NCBI GenBank assembly: GCA_016880595.1
Contig: JAEHDC010000015.1
Location: forward strand, 1-36,815
Length of the DNA stretch: 36,815 nt
From: Candidatus Saccharimonadota bacterium
GTDB lineage: Bacteria > Patescibacteriota > Saccharimonadia > Saccharimonadales > EFPC-124
Direction: 5' to 3'
The translations under genes were made by a program, and so were the position numbers. How positions within the stretch are numbered: position 1 is the first letter of the stretch; each line of letters opens with the position of its first letter. This document shows positions 30,056 through 36,815 of this stretch, piece by piece. The notes below the pieces were generated by a model that worked only from the letters and a program-made list of their open reading frames with translations, was not told where the DNA came from and ran no database searches.

Positions 30056-31537
30056 TCATCCAGATCTAGATATCTCTAGCCAGCCAATAGTAGAATTAAC
30101 ATAAATCAGAGATAATACGGCAGTCGCGTTAGCACTTGTATTTGGCGACCAAGCGCCGCTAAGCAGTGTAATATTGGACGGTAGAGTAAACGTCCAGCCT
30201 CCAGTAGAATCTTGCCGCGTAATGATGATTAGCGTCTGGCCAGCAATAACATTGGTCTCCAGGGTGGATAATGTTGTATTTTGAATTAGTCCTAAATATT
30301 GAATGTCGCCATTCTTTAGCAGAATTGTTGGTGCCGCCGAAACATTGCCATTATTGTGGTAGCGCCGTGTATTATATCCGGTAAAGGATAGAGCAGTTGA
30401 ATTGCCACCTAATATGCTTGACTGCGACGACGAAATAGTATTGGAAACTCTTCCGCCAACAGCATTGACGTAATCTGTTGTACCAGAGGTGCTGAGCCCT
30501 CTATATTGACAAATAGTGCCGCCGTCGTCGTCGTAGATTGCCCCTATAATATCCAACCCAATACAATTGTTGGCTCGTATGCCTGCGTAGGTGCTAGTAC
30601 TATCGGTAGCGCGTACTTGATTGTTGCTCCACAGTTGCGCATTATTAATAGTTATGTTGTTACAGTCATCTAGCAATATGCCATCGTGTTGGTTGCCTCG
30701 GCAGTAAATGTTATTTAAGTTCAATTCATCACATCCGACAAGATTAATCCCTTTTAAGGTGGAATTATAAATTTGTACATTGCTTATATTAGCTCTTATT
30801 CCAGCTCTTGTAGTTGAGGTGTATACATTATTTATGGATAGGCCACAAGTACCTGCGTTAGACGCATAGATGTTGTTTAACGCAAAATTGTATACATCTG
30901 ACCCCAAAAACAACCCCTCAGCAAAACAACTAGTTGCCCTAATGTTGTCCAGGGTAAAATTATTGCAGCCAACCGTACAGATAACCGCACAGTCTGCTTC
31001 GTATGCCTCAATATTCTTGGCTGTAAATCCGTAGCAAGAGTCCCTAAAACGCAGCACTCCACTGGCTACTCTAGTGCCGTAAATATCTTTTACGGTAAAA
31101 TCATGGCTGCCATGACGGATGTAAATTGCATGATACTCTACACCATCTACACCTGTTTGCAACACCGTAAGCCCACCGTTAAAGCGTAGGCCGTAAATAG
31201 AGAAGTTGCTAATTTCTTCTGACGTTTCAAAAGCATGAAAGCCATCATTTGGAGATACTGGCACGCCATTAACATGGCCAGAGTTAAAGGTTATGACTAC
31301 TCCAGGCAAGCACGTAATGTGCACGTTAGACTTTGGGTTGACGCTGGCGGTGAGCGTGCATGAGGCGTTTATGACTATTGTTGCACCAATAGCTGTTGAC
31401 GCGTCTATCGCTGCCTGGATTGCGGCCTGGGGAGAAGCGTAATTAGAGAAGTTGTAGTGAGCGTCTGTGCCAACTGTAATGGCCGTTGATGCGTTTATGA
31501 ATTCTTGATTACTTACAACTTCACCTAGCCTAGTCAT
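30056..31537 (-). CDS. Tailspike-like parallel beta-helix protein
   Basis: A 493-residue protein. After an N-terminal segment (SPQAAIQAAIDASTAIGATIVINASCTLTAS, the pectate-lyase-3-like cap with an Asn/Ala ladder), regular NF(T/A)LDNI/INNAQ-type turns repeat every 20-25 residues from about residue 130 to 330 (FTVKDIYG, FTAKNIEAYEA, FTLDNIRATS, FALNNIYASN, LNLNNIYCRGN, ITINNAQLW), the signature of a right-handed parallel beta-helix. The C-terminus is beta-rich and may trimerise. Such spikes bind and often cut surface glycans, but catalytic residues cannot be assigned. It overlaps the fibre gene by TAATG. Confidence 0.8.
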   Translation of the reverse strand: MTRLGEVVSNQEFINASTAITVGTDAHYNFSNYASPQAAIQAAIDASTAIGATIVINASCTLTASVNPKSNVHITCLPGVVITFNSGHVNGVPVSPNDGFHAFETSEEISNFSIYGLRFNGGLTVLQTGVDGVEYHAIYIRHGSHDFTVKDIYGTRVASGVLRFRDSCYGFTAKNIEAYEADCAVICTVGCNNFTLDNIRATSCFAEGLFLGSDVYNFALNNIYASNAGTCGLSINNVYTSTTRAGIRANISNVQIYNSTLKGINLVGCDELNLNNIYCRGNQHDGILLDDCNNITINNAQLWSNNQVRATDSTSTYAGIRANNCIGLDIIGAIYDDDGGTICQYRGLSTSGTTDYVNAVGGRVSNTISSSQSSILGGNSTALSFTGYNTRRYHNNGNVSAAPTILLKNGDIQYLGLIQNTTLSTLETNVIAGQTLIIITRQDSTGGWTFTLPSNITLLSGAWSPNTSANATAVLSLIYVNSTIGWLEISRSG

Positions 31538-33705
31538 TACGCTAACAACCCTACGCTTTTTAATACTGCTTTGATGGCAACTAAATCTGTGGCTATGGTG
31601 CCGACTACATCGGCGATTTCATCAAGAGACGTAGCATTGGCATCATAAGCTCTATCTATGGTTAGATTAGAGACTGAATAGCTGAAATCCGTCGTAAGGG
31701 ATGGTTGTATGATAGGAGTGACGCCGTAAAAGGAAAGTTTTTGAGATGCAGCAGTCCCGAGCTTTGTTCCAGCCGATGCCCCGAAGATGATATTAGCAGC
31801 ATCTGCCAATGTTGTATTACCGCTATTGTCGACATTGAATTTACTAATACTTCCGACTTGCAAATCAAGTAATCTTTTTATGCCTGAGCCTGTTGTTGTC
31901 TCGGCTGCGTCAACTAAAATCGCCGAGTATCCAGCTGTACCTGATTGCGTAATGGTTGGACTAATCTTTAAAAGCGTCTGTGTGCCGCTAGACGCTGAGT
32001 ATGCGCCGTTGACCAACAGTGTTATGGCCGTGGCACTTGATGTTGAGCCGTACGCCTGCACGAACCCACTAGCACTGCTCGTATTCATTTGCAAATAACC
32101 AGTAGCCGCGGTGCCAAAAGCTGTAAGCTTTATCGGACGCGCTGTTCCAGTTCCAAGACTCTGAGTCATAATTACAAGAGCTGAGCCATTGTGATAAATC
32201 ACGCCACGCTCATAATTTGTGGTTTGATCTGCCGTGTTGTGAAATGCAACGCCGGTAGAACTAGCTGGCAATGTTACGGCGTGCGTGGCTACTGTAGTTG
32301 CATCGCCAATAGTGGCCATGCCGTTAACTGAGAGCGTCGACGCTGCATAGCTATTGCCACCTCCGATTAGCACACGAGCATTAACGACGTCGACTCCAAA
32401 GACCGTTGTCGTGTCAGCACTGTTTTTAACTCGAAAGGCTGTGAGTGTATTTGTTGTCGGCATAACGAGTACGTCACCAGCAACTTGCAGTTTTGTTGTC
32501 GGTGACGCGACGCCAATACCGATTCTATTTGTGCTTGCATCTGCATACAACAAATTTGCATCAGAAACGCCTTCAACGCGAGTGTCGGCATCGGTAGCGT
32601 CGTCATTTATTATAGCTGCGCTTTTCAAATTAAGCAGTCCAGCGCCAGAAATGCTAGCTTTTGTAGCCCAAGTTGAAACTCCATCGTAGTTGATAAAGTT
32701 TATGATTCCGGTGGTAGTACCTCCACCGTATACGAGTGATAGCTCACCGGCTCTAGTTGAATGCGAAAAGCCATATTGCTCAATCGCAGCACCGGCGTTA
32801 CTCGCGTAGCCGACGTTGAACTGATTGGTTGCGGGTGTAATCGTACGACTACCGCCAAAATCAATATAAGAACTGACTGTTATTGCTCCTGCGACGTCTA
32901 GCTTAGTCGTAGGCGTGGCCGTACCTACTCCGACACGATTATTGCTGGCGTCAACGTAGACCAGGCTACTATCTGTAGTCCCCTTTACGTTAACGTCAAG
33001 ATCGGTTGCATTGTCGTTGATGATGATTCCGGTGCTAGTAACCTTGAATGCTCCTGTCGGTGTATTTGCCTCAACAGTCAGCGGTTGAGTGTTGTGCGTA
33101 ACATCATAAACTCCACAACTTCCAGTGTTATTACAAAAAGTCTCAAAGATTTGGCCATTGTCATTATTATAAAAAACAGACGCTGATCCGCCAGTAGTAG
33201 CTGGCTTAATAGTTTTGGCGCCGGTGATTATTTCGGCGCCGGTGGCGTGGATTACTGCGGCGTCTGTGGCTTTAGTAGAGAGATCTGATACTAGGTTGGT
33301 TATTTTGCTTTCGGAGATGGCTGAGACATCAGCGTCTACGATGGCGAGGGGGGCTAGTTTAGATTTGGCTATGGCTGCGGTGTCGGATACTTTTGCATTC
33401 GTGATGGCGCCCGATGAGATGACTGGCGCTGCGGCTGTGGTGCCCGTGCCTCCGAGGTCTCCGGCGAGTTGGACGACGCCTTTGGTTGTGGTGGTGGCGT
33501 CTACCACTACGTCCTCTATTGATGATGCAATCCAGGCATCATTAGCGGCGTTGCGCTGGATTACGTAATTGGCCTGCGGGCTATTGGCGGTGACAATAGT
33601 GCCCTGCGGACCTGATGCTAACACACGAGGTCTCACGATGTATTGAGAGGTCGTTATTCTTATTTGTTGACCACTATAAATAGCCTTTGCTTTTATAGTG
33701 GTCAT
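31537..33705 (-). CDS. Tail fibre protein with duplicated modules
   Basis: A 722-residue fibre. Near the N-terminus VVVDATTTTKGVVQLAGDLGGTGTTAAAPV is a phage tail-fibre repeat, followed by collagen-free coiled stretches (AITNAKVSDTAAIAKSKLA). Two copies of a module ending NRVGVGTATPTTKLDVAG and NRIGIGVASPTTKLQVAG mark an internal duplication in the middle. The C-terminal helix (DEIADVVGTIATDLVAIKAVLK) resembles a trimerisation/chaperone segment. Likely anchors the tailspike and sets receptor contact. ATGA overlap with the upstream gene. Confidence 0.82.
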   Translation of the reverse strand: MTTIKAKAIYSGQQIRITTSQYIVRPRVLASGPQGTIVTANSPQANYVIQRNAANDAWIASSIEDVVVDATTTTKGVVQLAGDLGGTGTTAAAPVISSGAITNAKVSDTAAIAKSKLAPLAIVDADVSAISESKITNLVSDLSTKATDAAVIHATGAEIITGAKTIKPATTGGSASVFYNNDNGQIFETFCNNTGSCGVYDVTHNTQPLTVEANTPTGAFKVTSTGIIINDNATDLDVNVKGTTDSSLVYVDASNNRVGVGTATPTTKLDVAGAITVSSYIDFGGSRTITPATNQFNVGYASNAGAAIEQYGFSHSTRAGELSLVYGGGTTTGIINFINYDGVSTWATKASISGAGLLNLKSAAIINDDATDADTRVEGVSDANLLYADASTNRIGIGVASPTTKLQVAGDVLVMPTTNTLTAFRVKNSADTTTVFGVDVVNARVLIGGGNSYAASTLSVNGMATIGDATTVATHAVTLPASSTGVAFHNTADQTTNYERGVIYHNGSALVIMTQSLGTGTARPIKLTAFGTAATGYLQMNTSSASGFVQAYGSTSSATAITLLVNGAYSASSGTQTLLKISPTITQSGTAGYSAILVDAAETTTGSGIKRLLDLQVGSISKFNVDNSGNTTLADAANIIFGASAGTKLGTAASQKLSFYGVTPIIQPSLTTDFSYSVSNLTIDRAYDANATSLDEIADVVGTIATDLVAIKAVLKSVGLLA

Positions 33706-34073
33706 GTAGGAAGCCTACGGCTTTCTGTATATTTTATCTCTAATGGTTGGTTTGGTATAAGGACACAAGCTGTATTATCTGCATTGAATATCTTACAATC
33801 CCAGTAGTACGTGCCCTCCTCGCTCAAAGTCAGCATTTGTGAAGTAGTAAAAGCAATAATTAGCGCTTGACTATTGCTGCTGTCAAGATCAGTTGCACCT
33901 ACAACAAAGTCTTTAATAAGAACTGCATTTTCGTCAGGCAGCTTTCTATCTTTTTTGATCGAGCATATTACTTTTTTATCGACAAGATTAACGTCGGTTG
34001 CAATCACGTCCGAAAGATCGATAAGAAGCGTGAGGTCAAAGCCTATATATGCCGTATTTGGTTTTGGAGGCAT
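33702..34073 (-). CDS. Baseplate/fibre-attachment-like protein
   Basis: A 123-residue beta-rich protein (MPPKPNTAYIGFDLTLLIDLSDVIATDVN..., GTYYWDCKIFNADNTACVL, PLEIKYTES) with a fold pattern like the N-terminal beta-sandwich of BppU-type adaptor proteins. It shares ATGA with the fibre gene, which suggests it joins fibres to the tail. The assignment is tentative. Confidence 0.6.
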   Translation of the reverse strand: MPPKPNTAYIGFDLTLLIDLSDVIATDVNLVDKKVICSIKKDRKLPDENAVLIKDFVVGATDLDSSNSQALIIAFTTSQMLTLSEEGTYYWDCKIFNADNTACVLIPNQPLEIKYTESRRLPT

Positions 34074-34109
34074 GTCTTTTTCTCTCGAGTTACGCGAAGG
34101 ATGGACGCA

Positions 34110-34508
34110 CTAAAACCCTACCAACCCACTCGCATCAATATTTACATTCTTCTTAAGCCACTTATCTAAAAACACGCCACCACCATAAATCCCCAAAGTC
34201 AGCATCTCCGTCAAGCTACCATCCGGAGTAAAAGTAACGTTAAAGTGCTGTAAAACCGAGCAAATAACGCCAATGATCGTCACGGCAATAGTAGATGCAA
34301 TAGATAGAATAATGGCATTGCGCCCAACGGTTTTACCCGCCTCAGTTACGGCAACACTTGAGGTTGTACTCATAGTTGCAGCTGTACTTGCCGTGGCCTC
34401 AGCAGCAATAGCCTCTATAGGCATTGCAGTCGCACTTGTGCCAGCCAATGCGTCCTCAGCGGTAATTACAGCTGTCGTCTCGTCACTAGTTATGTTTGTA
34501 GATTCCAT
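34110..34508 (-). CDS. Holin-like membrane protein
   Basis: A 132-residue protein: a long Ala/Thr/Ser/Glu-rich N-terminus (about residues 1-65), then hydrophobic NAIILSIASTIAVTIIGVICSVL and a weaker second segment LTEMLTLGIYGGGVFLDKWL with a basic end. The layout (two TM segments, charged tail) and the position next to the endolysin fit a holin releasing it at lysis. The long disordered head is unusual for the class. Confidence 0.65.
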   Translation of the reverse strand: MESTNITSDETTAVITAEDALAGTSATAMPIEAIAAEATASTAATMSTTSSVAVTEAGKTVGRNAIILSIASTIAVTIIGVICSVLQHFNVTFTPDGSLTEMLTLGIYGGGVFLDKWLKKNVNIDASGLVGF

Positions 34509-34521
34509 TTTTTTACTCTCC

Positions 34522-35364
34522 CTAATTAGTTATTGACATCTTAGTATTAATCGTTTCTAATAATTTAATTACATCATCAAGCTTTGTAGTGTCGATCTGA
34601 GCAGTAGCAAGCTCTTCTTTAAGCGTTGTAATTAGCGGCCACGCCTCCTCATGCAAAACCTTAGTCACAAAATCGCGCTCATCGCGATGTAAAATCATAC
34701 GCTTCCTCAGAATCTCAATATTCTGATAAGTCAAATCACACCAGTTATGCGTTGTGTACGTGTCCAAATCGCCTTGAGCTGGGTCAACATCCTGGGTTTT
34801 ATTAAAAACCCAAGTAACGTCCTCCGCCTTAGGATGCGCAATGCCATCACCTTGTACTGCTGCCATATTTTCTTCTCCTTTTTTAATAAATTTATCAATT
34901 CGATATAGTACCGTTGCTGGATCACCATATACAGACAACATCTTTTCAGTGCCTGTCCACGGATCTAAAATAACTAAATCGCTACCAGTGGTGCCAACAA
35001 CAAGCACAAAGTGCGACTGCAAGCCAGATTGTGATTGCGTGCTGTCGATCAAAGCTATATATCTAGTGTTATCGTCGAGAGCGCAAGCCGATAAATTAGC
35101 TGCTCCTGACCATTCTGTAGATCCGCCCCACTCCAGTAGCTCCGGATAAAGCAAACTTGGAGCTTGTCGATTGTTAATTATATCGTCGGAAAAATAGCCA
35201 GCCGCCTTCAGCTTCTCATTAAGCTCAGGCGGATTGACAGCTCCGCCTGCCCAGGTTATTAACTCGGCCATTGATGTCAGATAGCATCCGTAGTTGCCTA
35301 TGGCGCTACTGCTACTATTGCCGAGCAGTGTGTTGGACCAGTTAGCGTCTCTTTGGCTGTACAT
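34522..35364 (-). CDS. C39-like cysteine peptidase, endolysin candidate
   Basis: A 280-residue protein. It opens with QRDANWSNTLLG...YGCYLTSMAELI, the C39-like peptidase start (nucleophile Cys27), with His118 in SHFVLVVG and Asp134 in VILDPW completing the triad. The C-terminal third (about residues 190-280) is helical and may bind the wall or regulate. It is followed by the holin-like gene in the same operon and led by cassette F, so it is likely the endolysin cutting peptide cross-bridges. Its - strand ATG at 35364 is preceded by AAAGGAG. The lysozyme-like protein at 5229 is the only other wall enzyme in the window. Confidence 0.8.
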   Translation of the reverse strand: MYSQRDANWSNTLLGNSSSSAIGNYGCYLTSMAELITWAGGAVNPPELNEKLKAAGYFSDDIINNRQAPSLLYPELLEWGGSTEWSGAANLSACALDDNTRYIALIDSTQSQSGLQSHFVLVVGTTGSDLVILDPWTGTEKMLSVYGDPATVLYRIDKFIKKGEENMAAVQGDGIAHPKAEDVTWVFNKTQDVDPAQGDLDTYTTHNWCDLTYQNIEILRKRMILHRDERDFVTKVLHEEAWPLITTLKEELATAQIDTTKLDDVIKLLETINTKMSITN

Positions 35365-35379
35365 TATTGCTCCTTTTAA

Positions 35380-35463
35380 ATATTAAAAAACGGCCACATA
35401 ATGGCCGTAAATAAAAAAACGCAGCCAATACTGTGACCACGTTCGTATGATTTTATTATAGCA
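35380..35463 (-). promoter_or_regulatory. Late promoter-attenuator cassette F (lysis/fibre operon)
   Basis: Perfect inverted copy of cassette D (20601-20684): extended -10 TGCTATAAT (TATAAT at 35455-35460 on the - strand) and two leader stem-loops with T-runs, ending 16 bases before the endolysin start. Identity means the tail operon and the lysis/fibre operon should respond to the same signal. Confidence 0.75.
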
Positions 35464-35483
35464 CATGCACGCTGATAATAAAA

Positions 35484-35551
35484 AATGTGTATTCAACGGT
35501 GGGAGCACCTGATAACCCACCGTAAAACACACATTCGTTATTGTTATTATA
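35484..35551 (-). ncRNA. Candidate small hairpin RNA upstream of lysis operon
   Basis: On the - strand, TATAAT (35546-35551) is followed after ten bases by a two-tier hairpin (outer AATGTGT/ACACATT and inner CGGTGGG/CCCACCG, spanning 35484-35535) and then a T-rich run. That gives a transcript of roughly 60-65 nt that would stop before cassette F. It is either an independent small RNA or an extra attenuated start. Confidence 0.5.
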
Positions 35552-35602
35552 TCGCATATATACATAAGCGCAATAGGTTAAGTTGCGATTTTTCCTTACT
35601 CA

Positions 35603-35678
35603 TGGTAGAATTAAGATAATTTCCGGAGTGATCACAACAGCCTCAATCCAAGGTATTGGACGGGGCTGTTTGCTTTTG
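35603..35678 (+). promoter_or_regulatory. Promoter-hairpin cassette G
   Basis: Extended -10 TGGTAGAAT (TAGAAT 35606-35611), then GATCAC as in A, B and E, and a stem AACAGCC/GGCTGTT (35636-35642/35664-35670) with inner CCAA/TTGG, followed by a weak T-run. It leads the winged-helix gene. Confidence 0.55.
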
Positions 35679-35706
35679 TGAATGGCTCCACTAAAGCGAG
35701 GGTAAC

Positions 35707-36018
35707 ATGGGCAGAGAACAGGTTAAGCTGCACTCTAAGCAGGCTGTACCAGTGTCACCCGAATTAGTGCGCCTACTTAATGGTAACGTCGCTTCAGCTT
35801 ATTTTTATCGTCAACTGCAATTTTATGCAAATTTGCAGGATGGTTGGTTCGAAAAAAGTTCGACTGACCTAGAGAGAGATTTGGGCATTAGCCGCTATCA
35901 ACAGCGCCGAATACGGGAGTCGCTAGAGAAAATGGGTATAATCGAGACGCAATCTATACGTGGCGGAACAAAACCGGCCATTAGATTTCGAATACTCATT
36001 AATTATTGCCGGCCTTAA
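35707..36018 (+). CDS. Winged-helix DNA-binding protein (replication/regulation)
   Basis: A 103-residue protein: LLNGNVASAYFYRQLQFYANLQDGWFEKSSTDLERDLGISRYQQRRIRESLEKMGIIETQSIRGGTKPAIRFRI is a compact winged helix (recognition helix near YQQRRIRESLEKMG, wing at TQSIRGGTKP), common in phage replication initiators and regulators. RBS GAGGGTAAC lies upstream of ATG 35707. It sits next to an array of DnaA-box-like repeats, so a replication initiator role is the leading guess. Confidence 0.72.
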   Translation: MGREQVKLHSKQAVPVSPELVRLLNGNVASAYFYRQLQFYANLQDGWFEKSSTDLERDLGISRYQQRRIRESLEKMGIIETQSIRGGTKPAIRFRILINYCRP

Positions 36019-36044
36019 CCCTCGCTAGCGCGTGAGTTCGTCGC

Positions 36045-36070
36045 CCCAGTCATCTGTTGACTGGGTTTTT
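36045..36070 (+). terminator. Intrinsic terminator after winged-helix gene
   Basis: CCCAGTCA (36045-36052) pairs with TGACTGGG (36058-36065) around TCTGT and is followed by TTTTT. Confidence 0.9.
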
Positions 36071-36084
36071 ATATGCGTATAGTT

Positions 36085-36208
36085 TGTGGATAATTTGGTT
36101 AAAACAGTGGATAACAAGCTGATTTTAGTGGATAAGTCTGTGTATAACACCAATATCATAGTGCGATTTGGCACATTGAGCCACCTCTATACCATAGTGC
36201 GATTTGGC
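36085..36208. other. Candidate replication origin (DnaA-box array plus repeats)
   Basis: TGTGGATAA (36085-36093, a perfect DnaA box on the complementary strand), AGTGGATAA (36106-36114), AGTGGATAA (36127-36135) and TGTGTATAA (36139-36147). The first three are spaced exactly 21 bases apart, two helical turns. Then CATAGTGCGATTTGGC occurs twice (36157-36172 and 36193-36208), iteron-like, 36 bases apart, followed by an AT-rich stretch. A 63-codon frame (36086-36277) runs through the repeats but is best explained as their by-product (repeated V-D-N/K codons). The gene-less stretch extends to 36476. Confidence 0.6.
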
Positions 36209-36476
36209 GCGCGCATATATAAGGAATATAAGAATAATAAGATAATAGTAGTCAGACGTCTTGGTAGTTTACTTTAGCAAAAAAACTATCAAATACCATA
36301 ATTCTTAATTATATCAAGTAGCGCTGTAGTTGACCAGTCTTGTTATCGCCGAGATGATAGGACTATAGTCAAGATAACCAATTGGTTAGGAGGGCGAGAA
36401 ATAGCCTTTATAGCGTCGGGCGCTCGATAATTATTAGTGGTATAAGTCTGTGGGTGTGGAGGGGAAATGTTTTTTA
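36209..36476. other. Non-coding segment before the integrase
   Basis: Contains AT-rich sequence and a 12-bp palindrome AACCAATTGGTT (36376-36387) in a region where attachment or integrase arm sites might occur. No reading frame of substance. No sequence matching the tRNA-Ala 3' end was seen, so the phage attachment core is not here. Confidence 0.35.
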
Positions 36477-36815
36477 ATGATGCCAATTGATTATCAGATC
36501 GATGAATATTTAACTTATTGCAGCAAGCGCATGACGCAGCAAACTATGCACAGCAAAGTGCACATATTAACAAAATTTAATGAATTTAAATTTATACATG
36601 ATATGTGTGAGTTTACAAACACGATATTCGAAAAATGGGTAGCTTGTCAGCTAGCGACAGGAGCATCTGGACGTACCGTTAATACAAGGATTGCTCATAT
36701 GCGCGCTTTTTGTCGATGGCTGCTTGACATGGGATACGAAATTCCGTTGAGATTTAGCCTGTTAGAAAAAATTGAGGAGAAGCCGCCGCGCAGGAATTAT
36801 TTTACGCGAGAACAA
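36477..36815 (+). CDS. Tyrosine recombinase/integrase, N-terminal part (cut by window)
   Basis: An open frame of 113 codons running off the right edge (MMPIDYQIDEYLTYCSKRMTQQTMHSK...). The helical pattern FNEFKFIHDMCEF..FEKWVACQLATGASGRTVNTRIAHMRAFCRWLLDMGY is the core-binding (SAM-like) domain of tyrosine recombinases; the catalytic domain with R-H-R-Y is beyond the window. GGAGGGG lies about 12 bases before the first of two adjacent ATGs. Probably integrates the phage at the tRNA-Ala 3' end. Confidence 0.82.
   Translation, partial: MMPIDYQIDEYLTYCSKRMTQQTMHSKVHILTKFNEFKFIHDMCEFTNTIFEKWVACQLATGASGRTVNTRIAHMRAFCRWLLDMGYEIPLRFSLLEKIEEKPPRRNYFTREQ

Noticed and set aside
36086..36277. 63-codon + strand reading frame
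   Set aside because: It runs through the regularly spaced DnaA-box-like repeats and iterons, its peptide simply mirrors them (repeated V-D-N/K), and there is no ribosome-binding site.

Overview
The window reads as a bacterial chromosome segment (about 1-4.9 kb) followed by an apparently complete tailed-phage genome, most likely a prophage, running off the right edge. The host looks like a member of the Patescibacteria/CPR, possibly Saccharibacteria. That placement is an inference from a compact genome, the character of the proteins, frequent extended -10 (TGnTATAAT) promoters and genetic code 11. No rRNA or other phylogenetic marker is available to prove it.

Host part: the 3' portion of ligA (NAD-dependent DNA ligase), a VOC-like protein, a duplicated-HTH protein, a multi-TM membrane protein translationally coupled to a THUMP/RlmKL-type RNA methyltransferase, a candidate structured ncRNA (4671-4788) with its own promoter and terminator, and tRNA-Ala(GGC) at 4846-4922. 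The tRNA is the natural candidate for the left attachment site, since a tyrosine integrase begins at 36477 and reads off the right end. The matching attR would lie outside the window.

Phage early region (5.2-11.1 kb, + strand): a membrane-anchored lysozyme-like protein, a small membrane protein, a RecT-like annealing protein immediately followed by an unusual PD-(D/E)XK nuclease-FtsK translocase fusion, several tiny proteins (including an RHH DNA-binding protein and one with a beta-clamp-like QMSLF motif), and four highly folded intercistronic elements. Three of these are closed by 16-24 bp terminal stems.

Late region (11.1-28.6 kb, + strand): TerS (with a C2H2 finger), TerL, portal-MuF fusion, Mu gpI-like protease/scaffold, decoration protein, Mu gpT-like capsid, head-tail joining genes, tail tube, a tail assembly chaperone pair made by a -1 ribosomal frameshift, tape measure and tail-tip genes. 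The head genes are Mu-like, but the presence of a tube protein, a G/GT pair and an 829-residue tape measure suggests a long-tailed virion. Two reverse-strand cargo genes (morons) with their own promoters interrupt it. An ImmA/IrrE-type peptidase plus membrane protein pair follows. On the - strand (35.4-29.7 kb) lies a lysis and adsorption operon: C39-like endolysin, holin-like protein, baseplate-like protein, tail fibre and beta-helix tailspike.

Regulation: at least seven transcription units start with a strong, mostly extended -10 promoter followed within about 15 nt by a stem-loop and T-run, that is, a terminator in the leader. Two cassettes are identical over 54 bp, and another pair over 84 bp in opposite orientations, in front of the tail operon and the lysis/fibre operon. 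This suggests coordinated attenuation or antitermination of late genes. At the right end a winged-helix protein sits beside four DnaA-box-like sites, three of them exactly 21 bp apart, and two 16-bp repeats, which looks like a replication origin.
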